A stretch of 40,812 bases of DNA from Candidatus Falkowbacteria bacterium RIFOXYA2_FULL_47_19 (GTDB taxonomy: Bacteria > Patescibacteriota > Patescibacteriia > Patescibacteriales > UBA12075): positions 1 to 40,812 of the forward strand of contig MFGB01000020.1 of assembly GCA_001780275.1 (NCBI GenBank). Reading direction: 5' to 3'. Under the pieces are notes generated by a model. It saw only the letters and a list, made by a program, of their open reading frames with translations, made no database searches and was not told where the DNA came from. How positions within the stretch are numbered: the first letter of the stretch is position 1; each line of letters begins with the position of its first letter. A program made the translations under genes and the position numbers. Shown in pieces: positions 32,144 through 38,191 of this stretch.

Positions 32144-33349
32144 TTATGTTTTCTTCCAATAATATATCCAGTGCCTTTCCCAGATCATTTTTTTGATGGC
32201 GATATAGAGTTTCTCCGCTTTTATTTTCGTTTCCCGGCTGTTTTCGTCTTCCAGTGTGCGGATCGATCGTATTAGTTCGTTGGTGCCCCGCTCGATCTCA
32301 TCCGGGCTCCAGGAGAGAGGGCTTAAAAGGCGGAAATCCTTGGCACTGGCCCACCAGAAAGTGCAGCTGGCCAGGCCGCGCGACAAATGCCACCGGGCCC
32401 AGTGATAATTTTTATCATGCCTGAAGCTTTCAACCGTTTCATAGGCCATCGCCGCCAATCCCCAAAGTTTTTTATGGACCGTATTGGTTTTTTCCTGCCA
32501 GAGATTGAAAGGCTCGCCTTTGGCCAGTTCTTTCTCGCTCGTCTCCCAGCTGTGAAGCGGAGGCGATATGGTTTCCGTTTTCGGATGGGACGCTATAAAT
32601 CCGGAAAAAGTCTCCGTAATTATGTCTTTGTGGCGCAAAAGTTTTTCGAAAACGCCGGTCTGATCGATATAGCGGAGTCCGTAAAGTTCGCCGTCGGTCG
32701 CCGTAGTTATAATATCGGTTTCCTGATCGCCGAAAGTTTTGCGGTCGCCGGCGAGAATTCCCGTGATCGTTTCCGGCACGTAGCTGTTCGATAGTTTACG
32801 GTTCCTGACCACAACCTTTAGCCCGGTCGCTTTATCCAGATAAACCCTGCTCGTATCAACCTTGCCCAAGGCGCCGTTAACCGCCAGTTCGTCCAGGACA
32901 AGCCATTTATAACCCAGGCGCTTAACCAGCTTAGCGACCGCGGGGCTATAAGCCATCTCGGGGAGAAAAAATCCCCGCGGTTTGAAATCAGGACCGAAAT
33001 TTTCCTTTAACAGATTTTCATTTTCTTTTACCTGCCTCTCCGCTTCCAGAAGCGGTATAAGCGGCATTATCGGATGGTAGCAGGCGGTACCGGTAAGCTC
33101 AAGCTGACCGCGCTTAATAAGCTTGCCGATCCTGACGATCAGATCGCCATATCCCAGGTCTTTCCAGCGTATGAACAGCGAACCGCTGATATTAACGGTG
33201 AATTTAATCGCTGGATTTTCCTCAAGGGCGCGGATGATCCTCTTATAACTCATCTCGGTCGCCTCTTTGATTATATGCTCGTCCGTATTAACGGGCTGGT
33301 AAAGGTGCAGAAAATTCAACCAGGTAAGTTTAATGTTTTTATGTGCCAT
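32144..33349 (-). CDS. Glycoside hydrolase family 57 (alpha-amylase/4-alpha-glucanotransferase type)
   Basis: 401 residues, a compact GH57 (beta/alpha)7 enzyme. Motif 1 is FLHLYQPV; motif 2 LELTGTACYHPIMPLIP; motif 3 FFLPEMAYSP with nucleophile Glu131; motif 4 TATDGELYG with acid/base Asp219. The C-terminal helical part contains WGLAAMAYE and ARWHLSRGLASCTFWWAS (the motif-5 region). The set fits alpha-amylase or 4-alpha-glucanotransferase rather than classical GH13. GH57 branching enzymes are longer, but branching by this enzyme cannot be excluded; no glgB is seen here. The ATG at 33349 follows glgA copy 2 by 42 nt. Confidence 0.85.
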   Translation of the reverse strand: MAHKNIKLTWLNFLHLYQPVNTDEHIIKEATEMSYKRIIRALEENPAIKFTVNISGSLFIRWKDLGYGDLIVRIGKLIKRGQLELTGTACYHPIMPLIPLLEAERQVKENENLLKENFGPDFKPRGFFLPEMAYSPAVAKLVKRLGYKWLVLDELAVNGALGKVDTSRVYLDKATGLKVVVRNRKLSNSYVPETITGILAGDRKTFGDQETDIITTATDGELYGLRYIDQTGVFEKLLRHKDIITETFSGFIASHPKTETISPPLHSWETSEKELAKGEPFNLWQEKTNTVHKKLWGLAAMAYETVESFRHDKNYHWARWHLSRGLASCTFWWASAKDFRLLSPLSWSPDEIERGTNELIRSIRTLEDENSRETKIKAEKLYIAIKKMIWERHWIYYWKKT

Positions 33350-33391
33350 AAACTATTCAAAAATTATAAACCGATCACGGAATTGTTTAAA

Positions 33392-34879
33392 TTATTTTTT
33401 GTTCTTTTTATTGTTATTAATCCTCATCGCCTTCTGGTATAGCGCGATATATTTTTGAGCCGGTATTTTCCAGCTGTTAGACTCCTGCATTACCCGGACC
33501 ATGAGATCGCGCCAGGCTTTCCTGTTCTTATAGTGTTCCAGGGCCCGGATGATCGCTCCGAACAGGGAGAAAGCGTCAAAATCGTTAAAGCTGAAGCCGG
33601 TGCCTTCGCCCGTAAAATTATCGAAATTCGTTACCGTATCGGTAAGGCCGCCCACCCTCCTTACTACCGGAATACAGCCGTAACGCATGGCGATCAATTG
33701 GTTTATACCGCAAGGTTCGTGATGGGAGGGAAGCAGGAAAATGTCGGCGGCGGCGTAGATCATGGTTTCCAGCTTCTGGTTGTCGTTAAAAGGAAGCCAT
33801 ACTATTTTATTCTTATACTTATTATGATATTTTTTAAGCGCCTGGATATACTGCTTGTCCCCGTCCCCCATAATAACTATTTCCAGGCCAAGCTCTAAGA
33901 GAGGTTCCAGTATCTGGCATACGAGCTCAAAACCCTTTTGGAAGGTAACCCTGGAGGTAAGGCCGATTATCGGCATTTCCCGATCGACGGTTAATTTAAG
34001 CTTCTTTTGCAGATATTCCTTATTGAGCTTCTTGCGCCTGACCGTCCGATAATCGTAATTTTTGAAAAGTCCCGGGTCGTTATAGGGATTATAAGATTTA
34101 TAATCGATGCCGTTAACGATGCCGAAAAGCCGATCTTCACGGTTCTTGAGTATTCGATGCAGGTCCTGGCCGAAATTCGGGGTCATGATCTCCTCGCGGT
34201 ATTGTTCGCTGACCGTACTGATCGCGTCCGCCGAGAGAATCGCCCGTTTCGCGAAATTTATGTATTCGAGACTTTTGTCCTCAAGGTGCGGCAGGCGCGA
34301 CCGGCCGTAATCCTTTTTCTTGAGCGGCACCTCCCACCAGTTCATTCCCATCTGGAAAACCAGATTATGGATCGTAAAAATCGATTTGGCGTTTTCCAGG
34401 GTTTTGGAGTACTGGAATTTAGTCTTTAAATAATAAGGGACAAGCCCGGTCTGGCGGTCGTGGCAATGGACGATATGGGCTTTATATTTCAAAAGGGAAA
34501 TAAGTTTCAGGGCGGCCACGTCAAAAACCATCCAACGGGCGTTTTCATGGGTGGACCCGTAAAGGGATTTACGCCTGGAAAAATATTTTTTGTTTTCGAT
34601 GAAATACACGGGTAAACCCGGCATCAGATATCCTCGCCAGTAATTGACCGGCACAATGTCCTTCGAATTTATGTATAAATCAACGTTTTCGTAAACTAAT
34701 TCCAGGTTATGAGCCGCCTTGTCGATTACCATGCCGTAAAGCGGGGTGATAACCAGTACGTCTTGCCCCAATCTTTTTAAAGACTTTGGCAAGCTCCGGG
34801 AAACGTCGGCCAATCCGCCCGTTTTCGAAAAAGGGGAAACCTCGGAAGAGATAAAAACTATTTTTAATTTTTTAACCAT
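33392..34879 (-). CDS. glgA: Glycogen/starch synthase (GT5), copy 2
   Basis: 495 residues, GT5 with the canonical KTGGLADV loop (Lys19-Thr-Gly-Gly), then GMVIDKA, HCHDRQTGLVPYY, SIFTIHNLVFQMG, GIVNGIDYKSYNPYND, and the C-terminal PSHHEPCGINQLIAMRYGCIPVVRRVGG. It is clearly distinct from copy 1 (different lengths and loops, e.g. HEPCGINQ versus YEPCGLGQ), so the two are not a recent duplication and may differ in donor or acceptor. First gene of the glucan cluster, 23 nt after ruvC. A weak heptad array (34895-34915) lies 15 nt upstream of its ATG. Confidence 0.93.
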   Translation of the reverse strand: MVKKLKIVFISSEVSPFSKTGGLADVSRSLPKSLKRLGQDVLVITPLYGMVIDKAAHNLELVYENVDLYINSKDIVPVNYWRGYLMPGLPVYFIENKKYFSRRKSLYGSTHENARWMVFDVAALKLISLLKYKAHIVHCHDRQTGLVPYYLKTKFQYSKTLENAKSIFTIHNLVFQMGMNWWEVPLKKKDYGRSRLPHLEDKSLEYINFAKRAILSADAISTVSEQYREEIMTPNFGQDLHRILKNREDRLFGIVNGIDYKSYNPYNDPGLFKNYDYRTVRRKKLNKEYLQKKLKLTVDREMPIIGLTSRVTFQKGFELVCQILEPLLELGLEIVIMGDGDKQYIQALKKYHNKYKNKIVWLPFNDNQKLETMIYAAADIFLLPSHHEPCGINQLIAMRYGCIPVVRRVGGLTDTVTNFDNFTGEGTGFSFNDFDAFSLFGAIIRALEHYKNRKAWRDLMVRVMQESNSWKIPAQKYIALYQKAMRINNNKKNKK

Positions 34880-34894
34880 AAGGCGTCGTTATGA

Positions 34895-34915
34895 ATTCCG
34901 AATTATAGATTACGT
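34895..34915. repeat. Weak heptad array before the second glgA (array 8)
   Basis: Three units sharing ATT at the same offset: ATTCCGA, ATTATAG, ATTACGT. It spans the ruvC stop codon (34903-34905) and ends 15 nt before the glgA start at 34879, the same position as at other loci. It is short, so chance is not excluded. Confidence 0.4.
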
Positions 34916-35427
34916 GAAGTATTGGCCGCGCAAATCGCTATAGCCAAAGCATCCGCCGCGTCATCCGGTTGGGGCAATTCCGGCAAATTTAGCAGAAGTT
35001 TTACCATCCTCTGCACCTGAAGCTTAGCGGCCTGTCCGTAAGTTGACACGGCCTGCTTTACCTGAAGAGGGGTGAATTCCATGACCGGTAGATTACTTTG
35101 TCTGGCGGTCAAAAGTATGACGCCGCGCGCCTGTCCGACCACAAGGGCGGTTTTTACGTTCTTGCAAAAATAAAGCTGTTCCACGGCAACCAGTGCCGGC
35201 GAATATTTTTTTATAAGCCCGCGTAATTCCCGGTTAATGATATCCAGGCGATCCGGTAATTCGGTTTTGGCCGCTGTCTTGATGGTGCCGTAATCCAGAC
35301 ACAAAAACCCGCCACGATCTTTCTTTATGACCCCGAAACCGGTATCAGCTATGCCGGGGTCGATACCGAGAATAATATCAGCGGTCGAAATCCTGTTTAG
35401 CTTATGGCAGTTTTTATGTTTATTCAT
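34903..35427 (-). CDS. ruvC: Crossover junction endodeoxyribonuclease RuvC
   Basis: Resolves Holliday junctions with RuvAB. 174 residues with the four acidic motifs: LGIDPGIADTGFGV (Asp), VAVEQLYF (Glu), and QPDDAADALAIAIC (two Asp). The N-terminus has 17 extra residues (MNKHKNCHKLNRISTAD) before the usual start of the fold. No alternative start is seen closer, so the ATG at 35427 is kept, but it is less certain. It follows yebC, a common pairing, across a gap with paired heptad arrays. No ruvA or ruvB here. Confidence 0.93.
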   Translation of the reverse strand: MNKHKNCHKLNRISTADIILGIDPGIADTGFGVIKKDRGGFLCLDYGTIKTAAKTELPDRLDIINRELRGLIKKYSPALVAVEQLYFCKNVKTALVVGQARGVILLTARQSNLPVMEFTPLQVKQAVSTYGQAAKLQVQRMVKLLLNLPELPQPDDAADALAIAICAANTSRNL

Positions 35428-35432
35428 GGTGG

Positions 35433-35460
35433 CTACCGGATATTGGATATTAGATATTAA
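35433..35460. repeat. Heptad array directly before ruvC (array 9, near arm)
   Basis: Units CTACCGG, ATATTGG, ATATTAG, ATATTAA, ending 5 nt before the ruvC start codon. GATATTGGATATTAGATAT (35439-35457) is the exact inverted complement of 35549-35567 over 19 bp. Confidence 0.87.
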
Positions 35461-35540
35461 AAATGCTTTTTTGTTATCCCGCGCGGGCCGAAACCGAAAA
35501 AACGGTAATATATAGCAAGGACGACTTACCCCTGTAGCAT

Positions 35541-35568
35541 AATATCCGATATCTAATATCCAATATCA
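35541..35568. repeat. Heptad array, far arm (array 9)
   Basis: Units AATATCC, GATATCT, AATATCC, AATATCA; inverted partner of the near arm with 91 nt between them. The spacer contains TCCCGCGCGGG and an A-rich stretch but no gene. Confidence 0.85.
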
Positions 35569-35623
35569 ACGAACAAGACTAAACGCGATAAATCGTGATG
35601 CCAATACACGACTCGATATCCCT

Positions 35624-36349
35624 TTAAACGTTGGATATATTATGATAATAATCCGAAACATCCTCGTTGTCCTCAAGCTCATCGATGAAATTTTCGATCT
35701 TCTCTTTGTCTTCAGGACTGACCGTAATTTCTTCCTTGGGTAAATACTCGGCTTCGGCGGAAGCGACGGTAATATTTTTTTCTTCGAAAAATTTATTTAC
35801 CCTCTGCAGATCTTCCGGTTTGGTAACCACGGTAACACCCTCTTCTTCCTTTCTTATATCTTGGGCGCCAGCATCGATCAACTCCAGCTCCAGTCCGTCC
35901 CAATCGAGATTTTTAGCCCTTGTCTCTTCGTTATCGATGCGAACGACGCCGGCGAGCTCGAAGCTCCACATTACCGCCCCCAAAGACCCTCCGTATTTAG
36001 TGAATAAATGACGGATATTGCCGGCACTGCGATTTTTATTATCGGTCAGGGATTTGACGATAAATTGCGATCCGGCCGGACCGAAGCCTTCATAAATAAG
36101 CTCTTCTATCTGCGCGCCCCCCAATTCGCCGGTGCCGCGCTTGATCGCCCGTTCGATATTGTCTTTTGGCATGTTGACCCCCTTGGCCTTCTCCATGGCC
36201 ATGCGCAAATTAAAATTACTTTCGGGATCGCCTCCCTTGCGGGCCGCCAGCGTAATAATATGCGCCACCCGGGTAAAAATCGCTCCCCGTTTGGCGTCAA
36301 CGGCCTCTTTTCTCCTCTTGGTGGTTGCCCATTTGCTGTGTCCGGACAT
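35624..36349 (-). CDS. yebC: YebC/PmpR-family DNA-binding/translation protein
   Basis: 241 residues, full length for the family (TACO1/YebC/PmpR). N-terminal signature MSGHSKWATTKRRKEAVDAKRGAIFTRVAHIITLAARKGG, then MAMEKAKGVNMPKDNIERAIKRGTGE and the glycine-rich EELIYEGFGPAGSQFIVKSLTDNKNRS. It was described as a transcription regulator and more recently as a factor relieving ribosome stalling on proline runs. It heads the yebC-ruvC-glucan series. A leader of about 80 nt with a hairpin precedes it. Confidence 0.95.
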   Translation of the reverse strand: MSGHSKWATTKRRKEAVDAKRGAIFTRVAHIITLAARKGGDPESNFNLRMAMEKAKGVNMPKDNIERAIKRGTGELGGAQIEELIYEGFGPAGSQFIVKSLTDNKNRSAGNIRHLFTKYGGSLGAVMWSFELAGVVRIDNEETRAKNLDWDGLELELIDAGAQDIRKEEEGVTVVTKPEDLQRVNKFFEEKNITVASAEAEYLPKEEITVSPEDKEKIENFIDELEDNEDVSDYYHNISNV

Positions 36350-36380
36350 ATATTTACCTTAATTATATTCTTAATAAAAC

Positions 36381-36414
36381 AGACGACCTTAATTTTCTAA
36401 TTTTTAAGTCGTCT
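36381..36414 (-). promoter_or_regulatory. Hairpin in the yebC leader (possible attenuator)
   Basis: On the minus strand AGACGAC (extended by a T-A and a wobble pair) pairs with GTCGTCT, 15-nt loop, followed by GTTTTATT. It lies between the promoter and the yebC start, so if it terminates, expression would depend on reading through it. Confidence 0.5.
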
Positions 36415-36433
36415 TTTATCACCTCTGCTTATT

Positions 36434-36462
36434 AGTTTAACACAAAATCAGAGAAAAATCAA
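36434..36462 (-). promoter_or_regulatory. yebC promoter
   Basis: On the minus strand TTGATT (36457-36462), 17-nt spacer, TAAACT (36434-36439), about 85 nt before the ATG at 36349. Confidence 0.6.
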
Positions 36463-36509
36463 TCTTTTTTACGCGGTTTTTATTACTATGCGTCTTATCT
36501 GTTTTTAAA

Positions 36510-36538
36510 TTGACAAAATATAAAAAGTAATGTAAAAT
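36510..36538 (+). promoter_or_regulatory. smpB promoter
   Basis: Consensus TTGACA at 36510-36515, exactly 17 nt, TAAAAT at 36533-36538. The leader to the ATG at 36585 is about 40 nt. Confidence 0.82.
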
Positions 36539-36584
36539 ATATTAGTAATTTTTATTATTCCGGAAATTAGGATAAATTAAAAAC

Positions 36585-37046
36585 ATGCCGGTGTTAGCTT
36601 ACAACAAAAGAGCGAAATTCGATTATGAAATTACCGATACCTACGAGGCTGGAGTGGTTTTGCGCGGTCACGAGGTTAAATCGGTAAAAACCGGGCATGT
36701 AAGCCTAAAGGGCGCCTTCGTTACCGTAAAAAGCGCCGGCGAACGTTTACCGGTCCTTTACCTCACTAACGCGCACATTCCCTTATACAAAAAAGCGAGC
36801 ACGGTCAAAAACCACGAACCCGAGCGTCCACGAAAATTACTGCTGCACAAAAAAGAAATAGACCATCTGATCGGAAAAAGGCGCGAACAGGGTCTGACGC
36901 TCGTGCCCATGAAATTGTACACCAAACATAATCTGATCAAGCTTGAATTCGGCGTCGGCCGGGGAAAAAAGAAATACGACAAACGGGCAGACATAAAAAA
37001 ACGTGAAATGGATCGCAAGATAAGGTCTTTGACAAAAGAAAGATAA
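36585..37046 (+). CDS. smpB: SsrA-binding protein SmpB
   Basis: Binds the tRNA-like end of tmRNA and delivers it to stalled ribosomes for trans-translation. 153 residues, normal. N-terminal NKRAKFDYEITDTYEAGVVLRGHEVKS (the family G-x-x-L-x-G-x-E-V-K-S), RPRKLLLHKKEI, and the basic C-terminal tail GRGKKKYDKRADIKKREMDR, which enters the mRNA channel. It lies 30 nt before the tmRNA gene, whose promoter is inside the last codons of smpB. Confidence 0.97.
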   Translation: MPVLAYNKRAKFDYEITDTYEAGVVLRGHEVKSVKTGHVSLKGAFVTVKSAGERLPVLYLTNAHIPLYKKASTVKNHEPERPRKLLLHKKEIDHLIGKRREQGLTLVPMKLYTKHNLIKLEFGVGRGKKKYDKRADIKKREMDRKIRSLTKER

Positions 37047-37057
37047 AATCCTATATT
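37029..37057 (+). promoter_or_regulatory. ssrA promoter in the end of smpB
   Basis: TTGACA at 37029-37034, 17 nt, TATATT at 37052-37057. The -35 and part of the spacer are within the smpB reading frame. Transcription would start around 37064, giving a 5' leader of about 12 nt, removed by RNase P. Confidence 0.82.
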
Positions 37058-37076
37058 CTACATTCGTAATGTGATA

Positions 37077-37459
37077 GGGGATGCAGGGCTTCGATAGTAA
37101 GTTTACCTGCTGGCATTCGGGGCGCGCATTCAGGTAACGCGTAAAATTTCCTGAAACCAATAAGTGCAAAAAATGTACTAGCTAAGACTCGGCTCGCTTT
37201 CAGCATGCCGGTCTTTGCTCCCGTCGCCGCCTAACGGCCGCGACCATCGGTCCGGAGACGCCTAATAACCGTCAACCGGTGTCATATCAATTAGGCTAGC
37301 TCCTTAGGTCGTTTTCGCCTTTGAAGTGAAACTCAAGAAAACTAGTCCGCCGCGATTTTGTCCGGTTTTGACAAGGCGGGCGAATCCCTAAACCGGACTA
37401 CCTTCGTAAAATTGCCGACAGATGCTTATTACACGCGGGTTCAACTCCCGCCATCTCCA
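37077..37459 (+). ncRNA. ssrA: Transfer-messenger RNA (tmRNA), one piece
   Basis: 383 nt. The tRNA-like ends are GGGGATG (5') and CATCTCC (3'), pairing in seven positions (one G-U), with T-arm GCGGGTTCAACTCCCGC. Discriminator A; CCA not encoded. After AATAAGT the resume codon is GCA at 37166, and the tag frame runs to TAA at 37232-37234, beginning AKNVLAKT and ending PVFAPVAA: 22 residues, about twice the 10-11 of common tags. GC-rich pseudoknot-like segments follow (GGCCGCGACC, GGACTA...). Stalled proteins would receive a tag ending in the protease-recognised -VAA type. Confidence 0.95.
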
Positions 37460-37555
37460 CTTCGACTCGCTTCGCTCGCTCAGTGCAGGCACTTTGTGCT
37501 AAAAAATTTGATTGCTTAACAAACAATACAATTCAAAGCGAGCGAGGCGAAGTGG
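37457..37555. repeat. Imperfect inverted repeat starting in the tmRNA 3' end
   Basis: CCACTTCG followed by ACTCGCTTCGCTCGCT (37457-37480) is mirrored by AGCGAGCGAGG then CGAAGTGG (37537-37555). The left arm includes the last three bases of the tmRNA. Between them lie AGTGCAGGCACT, a small palindrome, and an A/T-rich stretch. Confidence 0.7.
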
Positions 37556-37824
37556 CCCCGAGCGAGCGATAGCGAGCCGAGGGGCTATTTACCTTTTTAA
37601 CTTTCCTCCTCGCTCAGTGCAGGCACTTTGTGCTAAAAAATTTGATTGCTTAACAAACAATACTATTCAAAGCGAGCGAGGCGAAGTGGCCCCGAGCGAG
37701 CGATAGCGAACCGAGGGGCTATTTACCTTTTTAACTTTCCTCCTCGCTCAGTGCAGGCACTTCGACTTTAAGCAGCCAATCGAGGTGGCCCCGAGCGAGC
37801 GATAGCGAACCGAAGGGCTATTTT
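37475..37824. repeat. 134-bp tandem repeat, two full copies and a partial third
   Basis: The CAGTGCAGGCACT landmark occurs at 37481, 37615 and 37749, exactly 134 bp apart. Copies 1 and 2 are almost identical (about two base differences). Copy 3 is cut: after CAGTGCAGGCACT its middle (TTCGACTTTAAGCAGCCAATCG) is different and shorter, and then the same end (GGCCCCGAGCGAGCGATAGCG) returns. Each copy ends in a GC-rich hairpin, GGCCCC...GGGGCT (37554-37586; 37688-37720; 37787-37819), before a T-rich stretch, which may serve as tmRNA terminator. This fills the 37460-37831 gap, with no gene. Confidence 0.93.
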
Positions 37825-37831
37825 TTATTTT

Positions 37832-38101
37832 ATGTATTACGCTTATATCCTTTGCTGTTCCGATAATTCATTTTACACGGGCCATTCGAAGGCGCTTAAA
37901 CAACGACACAAGCAACATTGCCGCGGAGAAGTGCAAGCAACAAAAAATAAGCGCCCTGTTAAATTAATCTATTATGAAAAATTCCCAGCCAAACAAGAAG
38001 CGATGAGCCGGGAGAAGCAAATCAAAGGCTGGTCCAGAATAAAAAAATATAATCTCGTTAAATACGGACATCCGACCAAAATAGAAAAACATAAAATCTA
38101 A
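37832..38101 (+). CDS. GIY-YIG single-domain nuclease
   Basis: 89 residues, one GIY-YIG domain of the UPF0213/YhbQ type. The GIY part is YAYILCCS and the YIG part YTGHS, the catalytic Arg is R25 (KQRHKQH), and the metal-binding Glu is E61 (AMSREKQIKGW). All key residues are kept, so it is predicted to cut DNA. Single-domain members are widespread and often occur near repeats or on mobile DNA; their role is unclear. It lies directly after the tandem repeat and ends before a terminator. No SD is seen before the ATG. Confidence 0.87.
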   Translation: MYYAYILCCSDNSFYTGHSKALKQRHKQHCRGEVQATKNKRPVKLIYYEKFPAKQEAMSREKQIKGWSRIKKYNLVKYGHPTKIEKHKI

Positions 38102-38133
38102 ACAAAAGCGACCGCGAAGCGGTTGTTTTTGTT
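38101..38133 (+). terminator. Terminator after the GIY-YIG gene
   Basis: ACCGC pairs with GCGGT around GAA, extended by wobble pairs into a longer arm (AACAAAAGCG with TTGTTTTTGTT). Confidence 0.82.
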
Positions 38134-38191
38134 TTAGTATATTGGCTATGGAGTCCGGGAACGGCTCACAAAAAGGCTATTACCGGTCGGA

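Noticed and set aside
37512..37706. 64-codon frame across the tandem repeat
   Set aside because: It is produced by the 134-bp repeat itself (the same peptide phrase repeats) and has no SD or promoter.
37475..37824. CRISPR array
   Set aside because: Units are 134 bp, directly adjacent and nearly identical with no unique spacers, and no cas gene is near.
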